Assembly (NCBI GenBank): GCA_043779285.1
Contig: JAYWEL010000100.1
Location: forward strand, 1-11,629
Direction: 5' to 3'
DNA: 11,629 nt
DNA from: MGR-bin208 sp043779285
Lineage (GTDB): Bacteria; Bacteroidota; Bacteroidia; Chitinophagales; Chitinophagaceae
Below, in pieces: positions 1 through 6,603 of this stretch (the stretch's first letter is position 1; every line of letters begins with the position of its first letter). The notes beneath the pieces are model-generated. The model was given only the letters and a program-made list of their open reading frames with translations. It searched no databases and was not told where the DNA came from. The position numbers and the translations under genes are program-made.

Positions 1-2
1 TG

Positions 3-1232
3 AATGTGGTTTCATCTAAAAATCCGGTTGTTTTAACACATGCAAGCGGTCACTCAATGTATGTGAATGCAAAAGCCATTGATTTGGCCGGAATAACCAG
101 CACAACCGCCGATCCGGTAGGAGGAAGTATAGTCAAAGACAAAGAGGGGAAAATAGTTGGTGTTTTGGAAGAAACAGCAATGCGTTTAGTTAGTAAAGTT
201 TTTGGGGAATACATGGATAAGCAAAGTATAGAGGAGCAAAAAGCTAATTGGCAAAAAAGTATTGCACTTGCAGAAGAAGAATGCCTGAAAAAAGGAGTTA
301 CTTCGTTTGTTGATGCAGGTTCTTCTTTTAAACAGGTTAGCTGGATGCAGGAATTGGCACAGCAAGCAAAACTTAAGATACGTCATTGGTTGATGGTCCG
401 TGCATCGAACAGTGATTTAAGAGAACATGCAAACGTTTTTCCAATCATCGATGAAGGCAATAAACATCTTACAGTAAAAGCAATAAAAGTATCTCTGGAT
501 GGAGCTTTGGGTTCTTATGGTGCGTGGTTATTGGAGCCATATACAGACCGAAAAAACTTTATAGGGCAAAATACATTTCCCGAAGATTCATTGAAAAAAA
601 TCGCTGAATTTGCCTGGGATAAAAACCTACAACTTTGTGTGCATGCTATTGGCGACAGAGCAAACCGGGAAACAATTAATATATTTTCGGAGCAGATAGC
701 CAAAAATAAAAACAAAGATCACCGTTGGAGGGTGGAGCATGCACAACATGTAAGTCCGCTGGAAATACCACGATTCAAGGAATGGAATATCATTGCTTCT
801 ATGCAGGGAATACATTGTACCAGTGATGCCCCGTTTGTACCTAAAAGATTGGGAAATAAAAGATCTGAGGAAGGTGCATATGTATGGCAATCATTTTTAA
901 AAGCAGGTGTACTGATAAATAATGGAACCGATACACCGGTAGAGGATGTAGACCCATTGGCGTCTTTTTATTCTTCCGTTACCCGTAAATTAAAAGACGG
1001 TTCAACATTTTATCCTGATCAAAAAATGACCAGAGAGCAAGGAATTTATTCGTACACTTTGGCTAATGCATATGCCATGTTTCAGGAAAAAGATAAGGGA
1101 TCCATCAAGGTGGGTAAACTGGCAGATATTGTAATGCTTTCACAAGACCTTATCAATTGTACAGATGAAGAAATTCCGAAAACCAAGATACTCATGACCA
1201 TGGTTGCTGGTAAAGTGATGTTTAAGCAATAA
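3..1232 (+). CDS. Amidohydrolase family 3 (YtcJ-like), 5' end outside the window
   Basis: Metal-dependent hydrolase of the amidohydrolase superfamily, YtcJ/amidohydrolase_3 type; the substrate cannot be told from sequence. The frame is open at the left edge, so the N-terminal part of the barrel, including the first metal-binding HxH, is missing; 409 codons before the stop are present. Counting from the GTG at position 6, visible family motifs are HASGHSMYVNAKAI near residue 12 (the YtcJ-type GH..yvN segment), VKAIKVSLDGALGS (157-170, a lysine and Asp-Gly pair typical of the family), VHAIGDRA (212-219, metal-ligand His), RVEHAQH (242-248), GTDTPVED (307-314, catalytic Asp region) and the C-terminal GSIKVGKLADIVML (365-378) that closes the second beta-sandwich. 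No signal peptide can be judged. It is followed by a strong terminator and so ends its transcript. Family call is secure; the specific reaction is unknown. Confidence 0.93.
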   Translation, partial: NVVSSKNPVVLTHASGHSMYVNAKAIDLAGITSTTADPVGGSIVKDKEGKIVGVLEETAMRLVSKVFGEYMDKQSIEEQKANWQKSIALAEEECLKKGVTSFVDAGSSFKQVSWMQELAQQAKLKIRHWLMVRASNSDLREHANVFPIIDEGNKHLTVKAIKVSLDGALGSYGAWLLEPYTDRKNFIGQNTFPEDSLKKIAEFAWDKNLQLCVHAIGDRANRETINIFSEQIAKNKNKDHRWRVEHAQHVSPLEIPRFKEWNIIASMQGIHCTSDAPFVPKRLGNKRSEEGAYVWQSFLKAGVLINNGTDTPVEDVDPLASFYSSVTRKLKDGSTFYPDQKMTREQGIYSYTLANAYAMFQEKDKGSIKVGKLADIVMLSQDLINCTDEEIPKTKILMTMVAGKVMFKQ

Positions 1233-1251
1233 GCATATTTAGAATCTGTAT

Positions 1252-1283
1252 AAAAAATCCTGTGTTTTGCATGGGATTTTTTT
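1252..1283 (+). terminator. Intrinsic terminator after the amidohydrolase
   Basis: AAAAAATCCTGTG, a TTTTG loop, then CATGGGATTTTTTT. The 13-bp stem contains two G-T pairs and is followed directly by the T run. It lies 20 bases after the stop codon. The A-rich left arm means it could also work weakly on the other strand. Confidence 0.75.
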
Positions 1284-1293
1284 GTTATATATA

Positions 1294-1301
1294 TAAATTT
1301 G
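1294..1301 (+). promoter_or_regulatory. Candidate Bacteroidota -7 box for the cytochrome gene
   Basis: TAAATTTG matches the TAnnTTTG consensus exactly, about 90 bases before the cytochrome start and just after the upstream terminator. No convincing -33 TTG element at the usual spacing is visible, so the call is tentative. Confidence 0.35.
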
Positions 1302-1320
1302 TATAGATTAGCTTTCTATT

Positions 1321-1332
1321 TCGGTTAACCGA
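1321..1332. promoter_or_regulatory. 12-bp perfect palindrome in the cytochrome leader
   Basis: TCGGTTAACCGA is a perfect palindrome lying about 20 bases downstream of the candidate -7 box, where a repressor could bind. A few palindromes of this length are expected by chance in a window of this size, so only the position makes it worth noting. Confidence 0.25.
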
Positions 1333-1389
1333 TTTAATCTGATCACTATCAAAATTGTCATATTAATTTTTAAAACTTAAACCACATTT

Positions 1390-1983
1390 ATGAAGAAGAT
1401 TCTTTTAACAACGATTCCTTTCCTTATTGTAGTAATCATGCTGTTTACCAAATGTTCCGGAACTGTAAATGCTGATTCAAAACCAGAAGCATTTATGAAC
1501 GGCGGTTATGAAACCCAAGTAAAATGGGGAGAACATCTAGTAGCTATTTCGGGTTGTACCGATTGTCATACACCCAAAAAAATGACCGATCATGGACCTG
1601 TACCTGATGATGCACTTTTTCTTTCAGGTCGTCCAGCTGCAAATCCTTCTATAGATGTTAATAGAAAAGAAATGCAGCAAAAAGGATTGGTTGTAACGCA
1701 GGATCTAACCGAATGGGTCGGTCCATGGGGTGTATCCTATGCTGCTAATCTAACACCGGATGAAACCGGAACCGGGAACTGGAAAGAAGAGCAATTCATC
1801 CGGGCATTAAAAGAAGGTAAATACAAAGGACTTGAAGGAGGTAGAACCTTGTTGCCTCCAATGCCATGGGAGCAATTCAAGAATTTTTCGGATGATGAAG
1901 TGAAAGCCATATTTGCTTTTATAAAAACCATAAAGCCAATCAGTAATCTGGTTCCCGCAGTTCTTCCTCCGGAAGCGAAGTAA
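1390..1983 (+). CDS. Lipid-anchored class I cytochrome c (mono-heme)
   Basis: A 197-residue exported c-type cytochrome, expected to carry electrons in the periplasm or at the outer face of the membrane. The N-terminus is a signal peptide (KK, then a hydrophobic stretch to residue 19) ending at LFTKC, so Cys22 is a probable lipidation site, although Lys at -1 is not ideal for a lipobox. A single heme-binding CTDCH is at 56-60. The likely axial Met is in LLPPMPW in the C-terminal third, followed by the usual C-terminal helix (FSDDEVKAIFAFIKTI). An insertion of about 60 residues between heme motif and Met region makes it longer than a minimal cytochrome c. It stands alone in its transcript unit: a terminator lies upstream and a large inverted repeat with a T8 tract lies downstream. 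Its redox partner is not in the window. Confidence 0.88.
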   Translation: MKKILLTTIPFLIVVIMLFTKCSGTVNADSKPEAFMNGGYETQVKWGEHLVAISGCTDCHTPKKMTDHGPVPDDALFLSGRPAANPSIDVNRKEMQQKGLVVTQDLTEWVGPWGVSYAANLTPDETGTGNWKEEQFIRALKEGKYKGLEGGRTLLPPMPWEQFKNFSDDEVKAIFAFIKTIKPISNLVPAVLPPEAK

Positions 1984-2011
1984 TAAAAAATATTTTGTCT
2001 GAATAATTGAT

Positions 2012-2178
2012 AAAGCCTGCGCTGATTGTTTAATACCATCTTGATTTACTAAATAGTCCAACGCCCGCCTGACCGGACGGGCAGGGACTATGTGTAAATC
2101 AAGATGGTATTATACCGCAGAAAAGCGCATTGGACTATTTACTGTTTATAAGCGGTATAAATAATCAGCGCAGGCTTT
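2012..2178. repeat. Nested inverted repeat with GC-rich core, ending in T8
   Basis: Outer arms 2012-2037 and 2154-2178 pair over about 25 positions (AAAGCCTGCGCTGATT against AATCAGCGCAGGCTTT, then TTTA/TAAA and ACC/GGT with a mismatch and a small bulge). Inside are a perfect 19-bp pair (2031-2049 with 2094-2112), TAGTCC/GGACTA (2054-2059 with 2085-2090), a GC-rich tip GCCCG/CGGGC (2063-2067 with 2078-2082), and a second stem TTATACCGC/GCGGTATAA (2110-2118 with 2152-2160). The right arm runs into T8 (2176-2183), so the end can act as a terminator for the cytochrome gene. The direct repeat TCTGAAT flanks it at 1998-2004 and 2183-2189. The GC-rich tip stands out from the AT-rich surroundings and resembles dispersed palindromic elements; whether it is repeated elsewhere in the genome cannot be seen here. 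Confidence 0.85.
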
Positions 2179-2221
2179 TTTTTCTGAATTCAATTCAATC
2201 AATTTTCCTTTATTTGTAAAA

Positions 2222-3610
2222 ATGCTTTTCATGGTCAATGATTTGAATGGAATCAATAAAATATTTTTCATCGGTATTGCCGGTGTCGGTATGAGTGCAC
2301 TTGCGCAATTTTTAGCTGGCACAGGAAAAACAGTTTCTGGTAGCGACCGGTATTTTCAGCCCGGAATGAAAAATGAGATAAAAGAAAAACTGGAAGCTGA
2401 AGGCATACCATGTTTCTTACAAAATGGGGAAGGATTGACATCGGATATTGATCTGGTAATTGTTTCTACAGCTATTGAAGATACCGTACCCGAAGTGCAG
2501 CAAGCCAAACAATTTAATATTCCCATCATCAAAAGATCGGAATTACTTGCCCTGATTGCAAATACAAAAAGAACGATTGCAGTGGCTGGTACATCTGGTA
2601 AAAGTACTACCAGTGCTATGTTGTACGAGATATTGGAGATAGCAGGCATGCAACCCAGTATCATCAGCGGTGCAGGTTTGATGAGCATTATCAAAAAAAA
2701 TAAAATTGGTAATACCCATGTTGGAAAAGGGGAGTGGCTGGTGATTGAAGCCGATGAAAGCGACGGATCTATTGTTCAATATAAACCGGAAGTTGGGTTA
2801 TTGTTGAATGTAGAAAAAGATCATAAAGAGTTGGATGAGCTGATGCAGATTTTTCGGATTTTTAAAAATAATTGCAGCCGTTTATTTGTGGCCAATCAAT
2901 CTAATAAGCATGCAGCAAGTTTGTCGGAAAAAATAAAAAATGATTTTTCTGTAGATGAACAAAAGGATGCAGGCATTGTATCAAAAAATTTCAAGCAGTC
3001 TGGATTGACTATTTCATTTACAATTGAGGATGTGTATTTTCAATTGAATACAGTGGGCAAACATAATATGGAAAATGCATTGGCAGCCACGGCTATTGCC
3101 AAACAATTAGGTGTTCCATTATCAGTATGTGCAGATGCTTTAAAAAATTACGAAGGAATTTACAGAAGGCATCAGGTATTAGGCGTAAAAAACGGGGTGA
3201 CTGTAATTGATGATTATGCACATAACCCGACAAAATGTGCAGCTTCTATCAAAGCCTGCCAACCGGTGGCTGAAAAAGTAATTGCATGGTTTCAGCCGCA
3301 TGGTTACGGGCCAACCCGGTTTTTGAAAGATGATTTTGTTGAAGAAATATCCCGTTCTCTTCGTCCACAGGATGAAATCTGGATGAGTGAAATATTTTAT
3401 GCAGGTGGAACTGCAGAAAAAAATATTTCTTCAGCCGATTTGATAAAGGATATTAAAGCAAATGGTTGCAAAGCATTTTTTGTTGATAATCGGAATGATT
3501 TTTTAGAAATGGTTCGTTCACATTTTACAGATAACTGTGTCTTGTTATTGATGGGAGCAAGAGATCCTTCTTTAGAAGAATTTGCAAAAAATACCTGGGA
3601 AAACGTATAA
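2222..3610 (+). CDS. MurC-like Mur ligase family protein
   Basis: ATP-dependent amide ligase of the Mur family, closest to MurC (UDP-N-acetylmuramate to L-alanine). All three domains are present in 462 residues, the usual MurC length. The N-terminal Rossmann fold has GIAGVGMSALAQ (18-29) and VSGSDR (38-43). The central ATPase has GTSGKSTT (123-130) and EADESDGS (176-183). KHNMENALAA (280-289) and YRRHQ (314-318) precede the C-terminal domain with DDYAHNPTK (330-338) and WFQPHGYGPTR (356-366). Several signature positions depart from standard MurC: the P-loop is GTSGKS rather than GTHGKT, and DYAHNP replaces DYGHHP. It may therefore be a paralogue with another substrate; it is not in a division/cell-wall cluster here. 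A second start at 2231 (MVNDLNG) is equally plausible, because TTTATTTG at 2209-2216, one base off the -7 consensus, would put the transcript start at about 2222. Confidence 0.85.
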   Translation: MLFMVNDLNGINKIFFIGIAGVGMSALAQFLAGTGKTVSGSDRYFQPGMKNEIKEKLEAEGIPCFLQNGEGLTSDIDLVIVSTAIEDTVPEVQQAKQFNIPIIKRSELLALIANTKRTIAVAGTSGKSTTSAMLYEILEIAGMQPSIISGAGLMSIIKKNKIGNTHVGKGEWLVIEADESDGSIVQYKPEVGLLLNVEKDHKELDELMQIFRIFKNNCSRLFVANQSNKHAASLSEKIKNDFSVDEQKDAGIVSKNFKQSGLTISFTIEDVYFQLNTVGKHNMENALAATAIAKQLGVPLSVCADALKNYEGIYRRHQVLGVKNGVTVIDDYAHNPTKCAASIKACQPVAEKVIAWFQPHGYGPTRFLKDDFVEEISRSLRPQDEIWMSEIFYAGGTAEKNISSADLIKDIKANGCKAFFVDNRNDFLEMVRSHFTDNCVLLLMGARDPSLEEFAKNTWENV

Positions 3611-3683
3611 ATATATTACCTCATAAGTACTGCTGTATGAAACTATATGTTAATCAGATTTTTCAGGAATGCATGGTTCGTCG

Positions 3684-3691
3684 TACTTTTG
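3684..3691 (+). promoter_or_regulatory. Bacteroidota -7 box for queD
   Basis: TACTTTTG matches TAnnTTTG exactly. It lies 21 bases before the ATG at 3713, giving an expected transcript start near 3697 and a short leader. This argues against the upstream in-frame ATG at 3647. Confidence 0.5.
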
Positions 3692-3712
3692 CGGCTAACT
3701 CATAGATGTTAC

Positions 3713-4066
3713 ATGTTAATTTTTAAGGAATTTACGTTCGATTCAGCCCATTTTTTGCCGAATGTACCGGTGGGTCATAAATGCAAAGAAATGCATGGCC
3801 ATACCTATCGTTTGCGTGTGTGGATTGATGGAAAACCTGATCCTGTCATTGGATGGGTGATGGATTTTGCAGAATTAAAAAAAATAATCAAACCGGTTAT
3901 TGAAAAAATTGACCATACGGTTTTGAATAATATTGAGGGACTAGAAAATCCAACCTGCGAACATATTGCTATCTGGATTTGGGATCATATTAAACCATTG
4001 GTTCCTGCATTAGCAAAAATAGAATTACACGAAACGCCTACATCGGGTGTTATTTACGAAGGTTAA
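3713..4066 (+). CDS. queD: 6-carboxy-tetrahydropterin synthase QueD
   Basis: QueD converts 7,8-dihydroneopterin triphosphate to 6-carboxy-5,6,7,8-tetrahydropterin, an early step in making 7-deazaguanine compounds such as preQ0 and queuosine, in the cytoplasm. From the chosen start it has 117 residues, the normal length. It shows DSAHFLP with zinc ligand His13, GHKCKEMHGH (21-30) with catalytic Cys24 and zinc ligands His28 and His30, GWVMDFAELK (47-56), DHTVLN (67-72), ENPTCEHIA (78-86) and HETPTSG (106-112) with the substrate-binding Glu. The arrangement follows Escherichia coli QueD closely. The frame is open back to an ATG at 3647, but those 22 extra residues lack family similarity and a promoter box lies inside them. 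The stop is one base from that of the convergent DoxX gene. Other queuosine genes are not in the window. 6-Pyruvoyl-tetrahydropterin synthase is the related alternative, less likely given the QueD-type motifs. Confidence 0.93.
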   Translation: MLIFKEFTFDSAHFLPNVPVGHKCKEMHGHTYRLRVWIDGKPDPVIGWVMDFAELKKIIKPVIEKIDHTVLNNIEGLENPTCEHIAIWIWDHIKPLVPALAKIELHETPTSGVIYEG

Positions 4067-4067
4067 T

Positions 4068-4502
4068 TTACTTTGGGTGTTTTTGTAAATAACGGTCAAG
4101 AGAAAAATGCCCGCCACCTTCTGCAAAAAACAATATAAGCAATAATAATACGATGATTGAAAATCCAAGTTCAGAGCCACCAGCAAAAAGTCCTTTTGGT
4201 GCGTTCACAAAAAATATTGCTCCAAGCAAGATTGGCATTTGTAATAAAACTGTCCACCGTGTAAATAATCCAATGATGATGAGAAATCCTCCAAAAAGAT
4301 GAACCCAGGTAATTACAAAAGCCAACCAATTAGATGAATTGATTAAAGCACTGCCTGCGATGGTGGTTTCCAGATCAGCCGTATTACTGATAAATAAAAT
4401 GCCTTTTAAAAGAAGACTGAAACCTAATGTTATTCGAATTAGAACCAACCAGCGGGGGTTATGCGTCAAACTCCATTTCTCCATATTTTGAAATGTTGCC
4501 AT
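4068..4502 (-). CDS. DoxX family membrane protein
   Basis: A 144-residue integral membrane protein with about four hydrophobic helices, in the pattern of the DoxX/DoxD-like family. The first segment is LVLIRITLGFSLLLKGILF (19-37), the second includes WVHLFGGFLIIIGLFTRW with the family's typical G-LF-R element, the third MPILLGAIFFV and the fourth IIVLLLLILFFAEGGGHFSLD with the common C-terminal G-G--SLD. DoxX proteins have been linked to respiratory or redox stress functions, but the exact role here is not known. A second start at Met7 is possible. The gene follows the sigma/anti-sigma pair on the same strand after a 77-bp gap with no clear terminator or consensus promoter, so it could be a target of, or co-transcribed with, that pair. 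It overlaps no gene but ends one base from queD on the other strand. Confidence 0.85.
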   Translation of the reverse strand: MATFQNMEKWSLTHNPRWLVLIRITLGFSLLLKGILFISNTADLETTIAGSALINSSNWLAFVITWVHLFGGFLIIIGLFTRWTVLLQMPILLGAIFFVNAPKGLFAGGSELGFSIIVLLLLILFFAEGGGHFSLDRYLQKHPK

Positions 4503-4579
4503 GGCTCAAAATTTTTGATTAGAAAAAATATGACTTTAATAAGTTACGATTTTTTGAGAAGACAGCAATAAAACTTGCT

Positions 4580-4939
4580 TTACTGATTCAGCATACGATG
4601 AATAGCGAAATAACTGATGACGATTAATAAAAGAAATATTAGCAAAGAAATATAGAGCCAGGGTTGGTCTTTCATTTTTAATTTATCACGGAACCGTTTT
4701 TTCTTTTTCAGTTTTCTTTTGAGGTCATAATTGATCTGATTAACCAGGAAGCTGATTTTCTGATTGTCCAGTAATTTTAAACCTTCCAACGCATCATCCG
4801 AAAACTCATTGTCAATCAAATGTTTCTCCACTTCCAGTTTTTGTTCGGCATTCAATTTTCCCTGCAGGTACAGCAATAATGTTTCCTGATCGATATCGGT
4901 AGATAAATTGGTTAATATGTCTTTGTAATTTTCTGACAT
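4580..4939 (-). CDS. Probable anti-sigma factor, single-TM, no zinc motif
   Basis: A 119-residue protein with a soluble N-terminal part (about 75 residues, helical, rich in Glu and Leu: TLLLYLQGKLNAEQKLEVEKHL), a very basic stretch (KRKLKKKKRFRDKLKMK) and one C-terminal membrane helix (WLYISLLIFLLLIVISYFAI). The LQGKL...EVE.HL segment resembles the start of the anti-sigma zinc-finger fold seen in Bacteroidota anti-sigma factors, but the His and Cys residues of a zinc site are absent. The basic segment next to the helix fits a cytoplasmic N-terminus under the positive-inside rule. The function is inferred mainly from position: it directly follows the ECF sigma gene. A GTG at 4951, abutting the sigma stop codon, would add four residues; the ATG at 4939 is preferred. 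Confidence 0.7.
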   Translation of the reverse strand: MSENYKDILTNLSTDIDQETLLLYLQGKLNAEQKLEVEKHLIDNEFSDDALEGLKLLDNQKISFLVNQINYDLKRKLKKKKRFRDKLKMKDQPWLYISLLIFLLLIVISYFAIHRMLNQ

Positions 4940-4951
4940 GTTTTTGTTCAC

Positions 4952-5533
4952 TTATTTGGGTACTTCATTTTTTAGTTTTTTTTCAATGCTGATGCGGAGA
5001 TTTCTTTTTCCATTCTGGATAAAACTTTTAACCTGCATCATACTGAACCCCAGCATTTCAGCTGTTTCCTGGTAGGTTTTCTTTTGCAGATAAAAATACT
5101 CGATACATTGTTTTTGTTCGGTACTCAATTGATTCATGGATTCTTCCATCAGCTCAAAACTTAGATCCTCATTTTTCAGTGTTTCTATTTCCTGCCCGGC
5201 ATCGGTTATCAATGCATGGTAATCAGTGAATTCGATGGCTTGTTTTCCTTTTTGGCTTCTTATTTTCATCAGGCAGTGGTTTTTGGCCACCATATAAATC
5301 CATGATTTGAAAAAACTGATTTCATACCTGGGTATTTCTTCCAATGCCTTTAAAAAAACCTGTTGTACCACATCTTTGGCCTCTTCCTCATTCTGTAAAT
5401 ACTTCATGCCAACACCTAATAAAAGCATGCTGTACCGCTCTAATAATACTCCCAACCATTTATTGTCTTCATCTTTTTTAAAAAGAACAATCAATTCCTG
5501 GTCGGTTATATGTTGGTACTGGTTTATACGCAC
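4952..5533 (-). CDS. ECF-type RNA polymerase sigma factor
   Basis: Sigma-70 family factor of the ECF group, 193 residues, directing RNA polymerase to a specific set of promoters. Region 2 spans about residues 25-94 (VLLERYSMLLLGVGMKYL, EEAKDVVQQVFLKAL, FKSWIYMVAKNHCLMKIR), with the characteristic D-V-Q--FLKA and W-----N-C pattern. A linker of about 40 acidic residues follows. Region 4 (about 134-183) holds LSTEQKQCIEYFYLQKKTYQETAEMLG and a recognition helix around MMQVKSFIQNGKRNL. The start is a GTG, since no ATG precedes region 2 in frame. The presumed anti-sigma gene follows without a gap, the usual arrangement for an ECF switch. The signal it responds to is not evident; candidate targets are its own operon and the DoxX gene downstream. 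Confidence 0.93.
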   Translation of the reverse strand: MRINQYQHITDQELIVLFKKDEDNKWLGVLLERYSMLLLGVGMKYLQNEEEAKDVVQQVFLKALEEIPRYEISFFKSWIYMVAKNHCLMKIRSQKGKQAIEFTDYHALITDAGQEIETLKNEDLSFELMEESMNQLSTEQKQCIEYFYLQKKTYQETAEMLGFSMMQVKSFIQNGKRNLRISIEKKLKNEVPK

Positions 5534-5623
5534 AAATGATAAATAATGAATGCTGTAATGATAAGATGCCGTTCTTTCCTTTTTTTCATAAATGAAGAGT
5601 AGTAGTTGAGGATAAAAATTTCA

Positions 5624-6043
5624 TTAAGAAAATAATCCTTTGATCCATTTTAACAGCATCGAGTCCCAGCTCATCATTTTGATACCGGTATAAAAAAGCA
5701 GCATGGCAAAAATCTTTTTCAATGTTTTTACTTCAATACGTATGGCGATATTGCTGCCAATTAATCCACCAATAACAAAACCAGCAGCAAGCAAACCAAT
5801 AATTTTAAAATCGATGGGAGGTCCGATTTTTTTACTGTTATAATAGTAGGATAAAAAACCAAGGATCACTACCGGAAATACAAGTACACCAAGGGATGTG
5901 CCCTGTGCCTGATGTTGTGTAAAATGTAAAAAATAAATCAATGCAGGTACTAAAATTACACCACCTCCAATGCCAACCAGTCCGCTCAGCGTTCCGGCAA
6001 ATAAGCCAATCAGAAGTATCGTTCCGATGTATTGTGTTGTCAT
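5624..6043 (-). CDS. Half-size TauE/SafE family permease
   Basis: Membrane protein of the TauE/SafE family, whose members export sulfite, sulfonates and other organic anions; the substrate here is unknown. It has 139 residues and about four hydrophobic segments. The first carries the hallmark GTLSGLVGIGGGVILVPAL (residues 17-35), followed by QAQGTSLGV in the second and a glycine-rich GFVIGGLIGSNIA in the third. Full-length relatives have about 250 residues with two such halves; this protein has only the first, so it would have to act as a dimer. The frame is open further upstream to 6169, but that part overlaps the pyrophosphatase gene and is not membrane-like; the ATG at 6043 is four bases after the pyrophosphatase stop, a typical operon junction. 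Confidence 0.85.
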   Translation of the reverse strand: MTTQYIGTILLIGLFAGTLSGLVGIGGGVILVPALIYFLHFTQHQAQGTSLGVLVFPVVILGFLSYYYNSKKIGPPIDFKIIGLLAAGFVIGGLIGSNIAIRIEVKTLKKIFAMLLFYTGIKMMSWDSMLLKWIKGLFS

Positions 6044-6047
6044 AAGT

Positions 6048-6590
6048 TTATTTTTTAAAAGTTTCATCATAGAAATTAATAGCATCTGTAATAATGGAAA
6101 GGGCTTTGGTTTTATCGCCAAACTCTTCCACCACAACCGTTTTCTTTTCCAGCTTTTTATATTCTTCAAAAAAATGTCTCAGTTCATTAAAGAAATGATC
6201 GGGCAGTTCTTCAATATTATTGTAATGGTTTACACTGGGATCGTTGTTGGCAACGGCAATGATCTTATCATCTGCATCACCACCATCAATCATCTGCATC
6301 ACCCCAATTACTTTGGCTTCCACTAAACAAAGAGGTTGAATAGCCAGAGAGGTAATAACCAATATATCTAATGGATCCTTATCGCCACCATAAGTCTGCG
6401 GAATGAATCCGTAATTTATTGGGTAATAAAAGGAAGAATAAATAACCCGGTCCATTTTCAATAAACCGCTTGCTTTATCAATTTCATATTTAGCTCTGGA
6501 GCCTTGTGGAATTTCAATCACTGCAGTTACAATTCGCGGTGCACCTTCGCCGGGGTTGATGCCATGCCAGGGATGTAGTATATGTTGCAT
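6048..6590 (-). CDS. ppa: Inorganic pyrophosphatase, family I
   Basis: Cytoplasmic family I pyrophosphatase (EC 3.6.1.1), hydrolysing pyrophosphate to two phosphates and so pulling nucleic-acid and activation reactions forward. It has 180 residues, standard for the bacterial enzyme. Key segments are VIEIPQGSRAKYEID (24-38), YPINYGFIPQTY (56-67), the signature GGDKDPLDILV (68-78) with metal-binding Asp70, Asp72 and Asp75, and DGGDADDKIIAV (102-113) with further metal ligands Asp102 and Asp107. The C-terminal FFEEYKKLEKK fits the family. It lies 13 bases after the end of the restored crcB frame and four bases before the permease, so it is very probably co-transcribed with them. Family I enzymes are strongly inhibited by fluoride, which makes the fluoride-channel neighbour meaningful. 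Confidence 0.96.
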   Translation of the reverse strand: MQHILHPWHGINPGEGAPRIVTAVIEIPQGSRAKYEIDKASGLLKMDRVIYSSFYYPINYGFIPQTYGGDKDPLDILVITSLAIQPLCLVEAKVIGVMQMIDGGDADDKIIAVANNDPSVNHYNNIEELPDHFFNELRHFFEEYKKLEKKTVVVEEFGDKTKALSIITDAINFYDETFKK

Positions 6591-6603
6591 AATATTTATT
6601 TGT

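Noticed and set aside
3647..3712. N-terminal extension of QueD from an upstream ATG
   Set aside because: The 22 residues have no family similarity and a -7 promoter box lies within them; the ATG at 3713 gives the normal QueD length.
3611..3712. preQ1 riboswitch ahead of queD
   Set aside because: The region lacks the C-rich and A-rich segments of preQ1 aptamers; a simple promoter and short leader explain it.
6044..6169. Extension of the permease frame into the pyrophosphatase gene
   Set aside because: It overlaps well-conserved ppa coding sequence in another frame and the extra residues are not membrane-like; the ATG at 6043 fits an operon junction.
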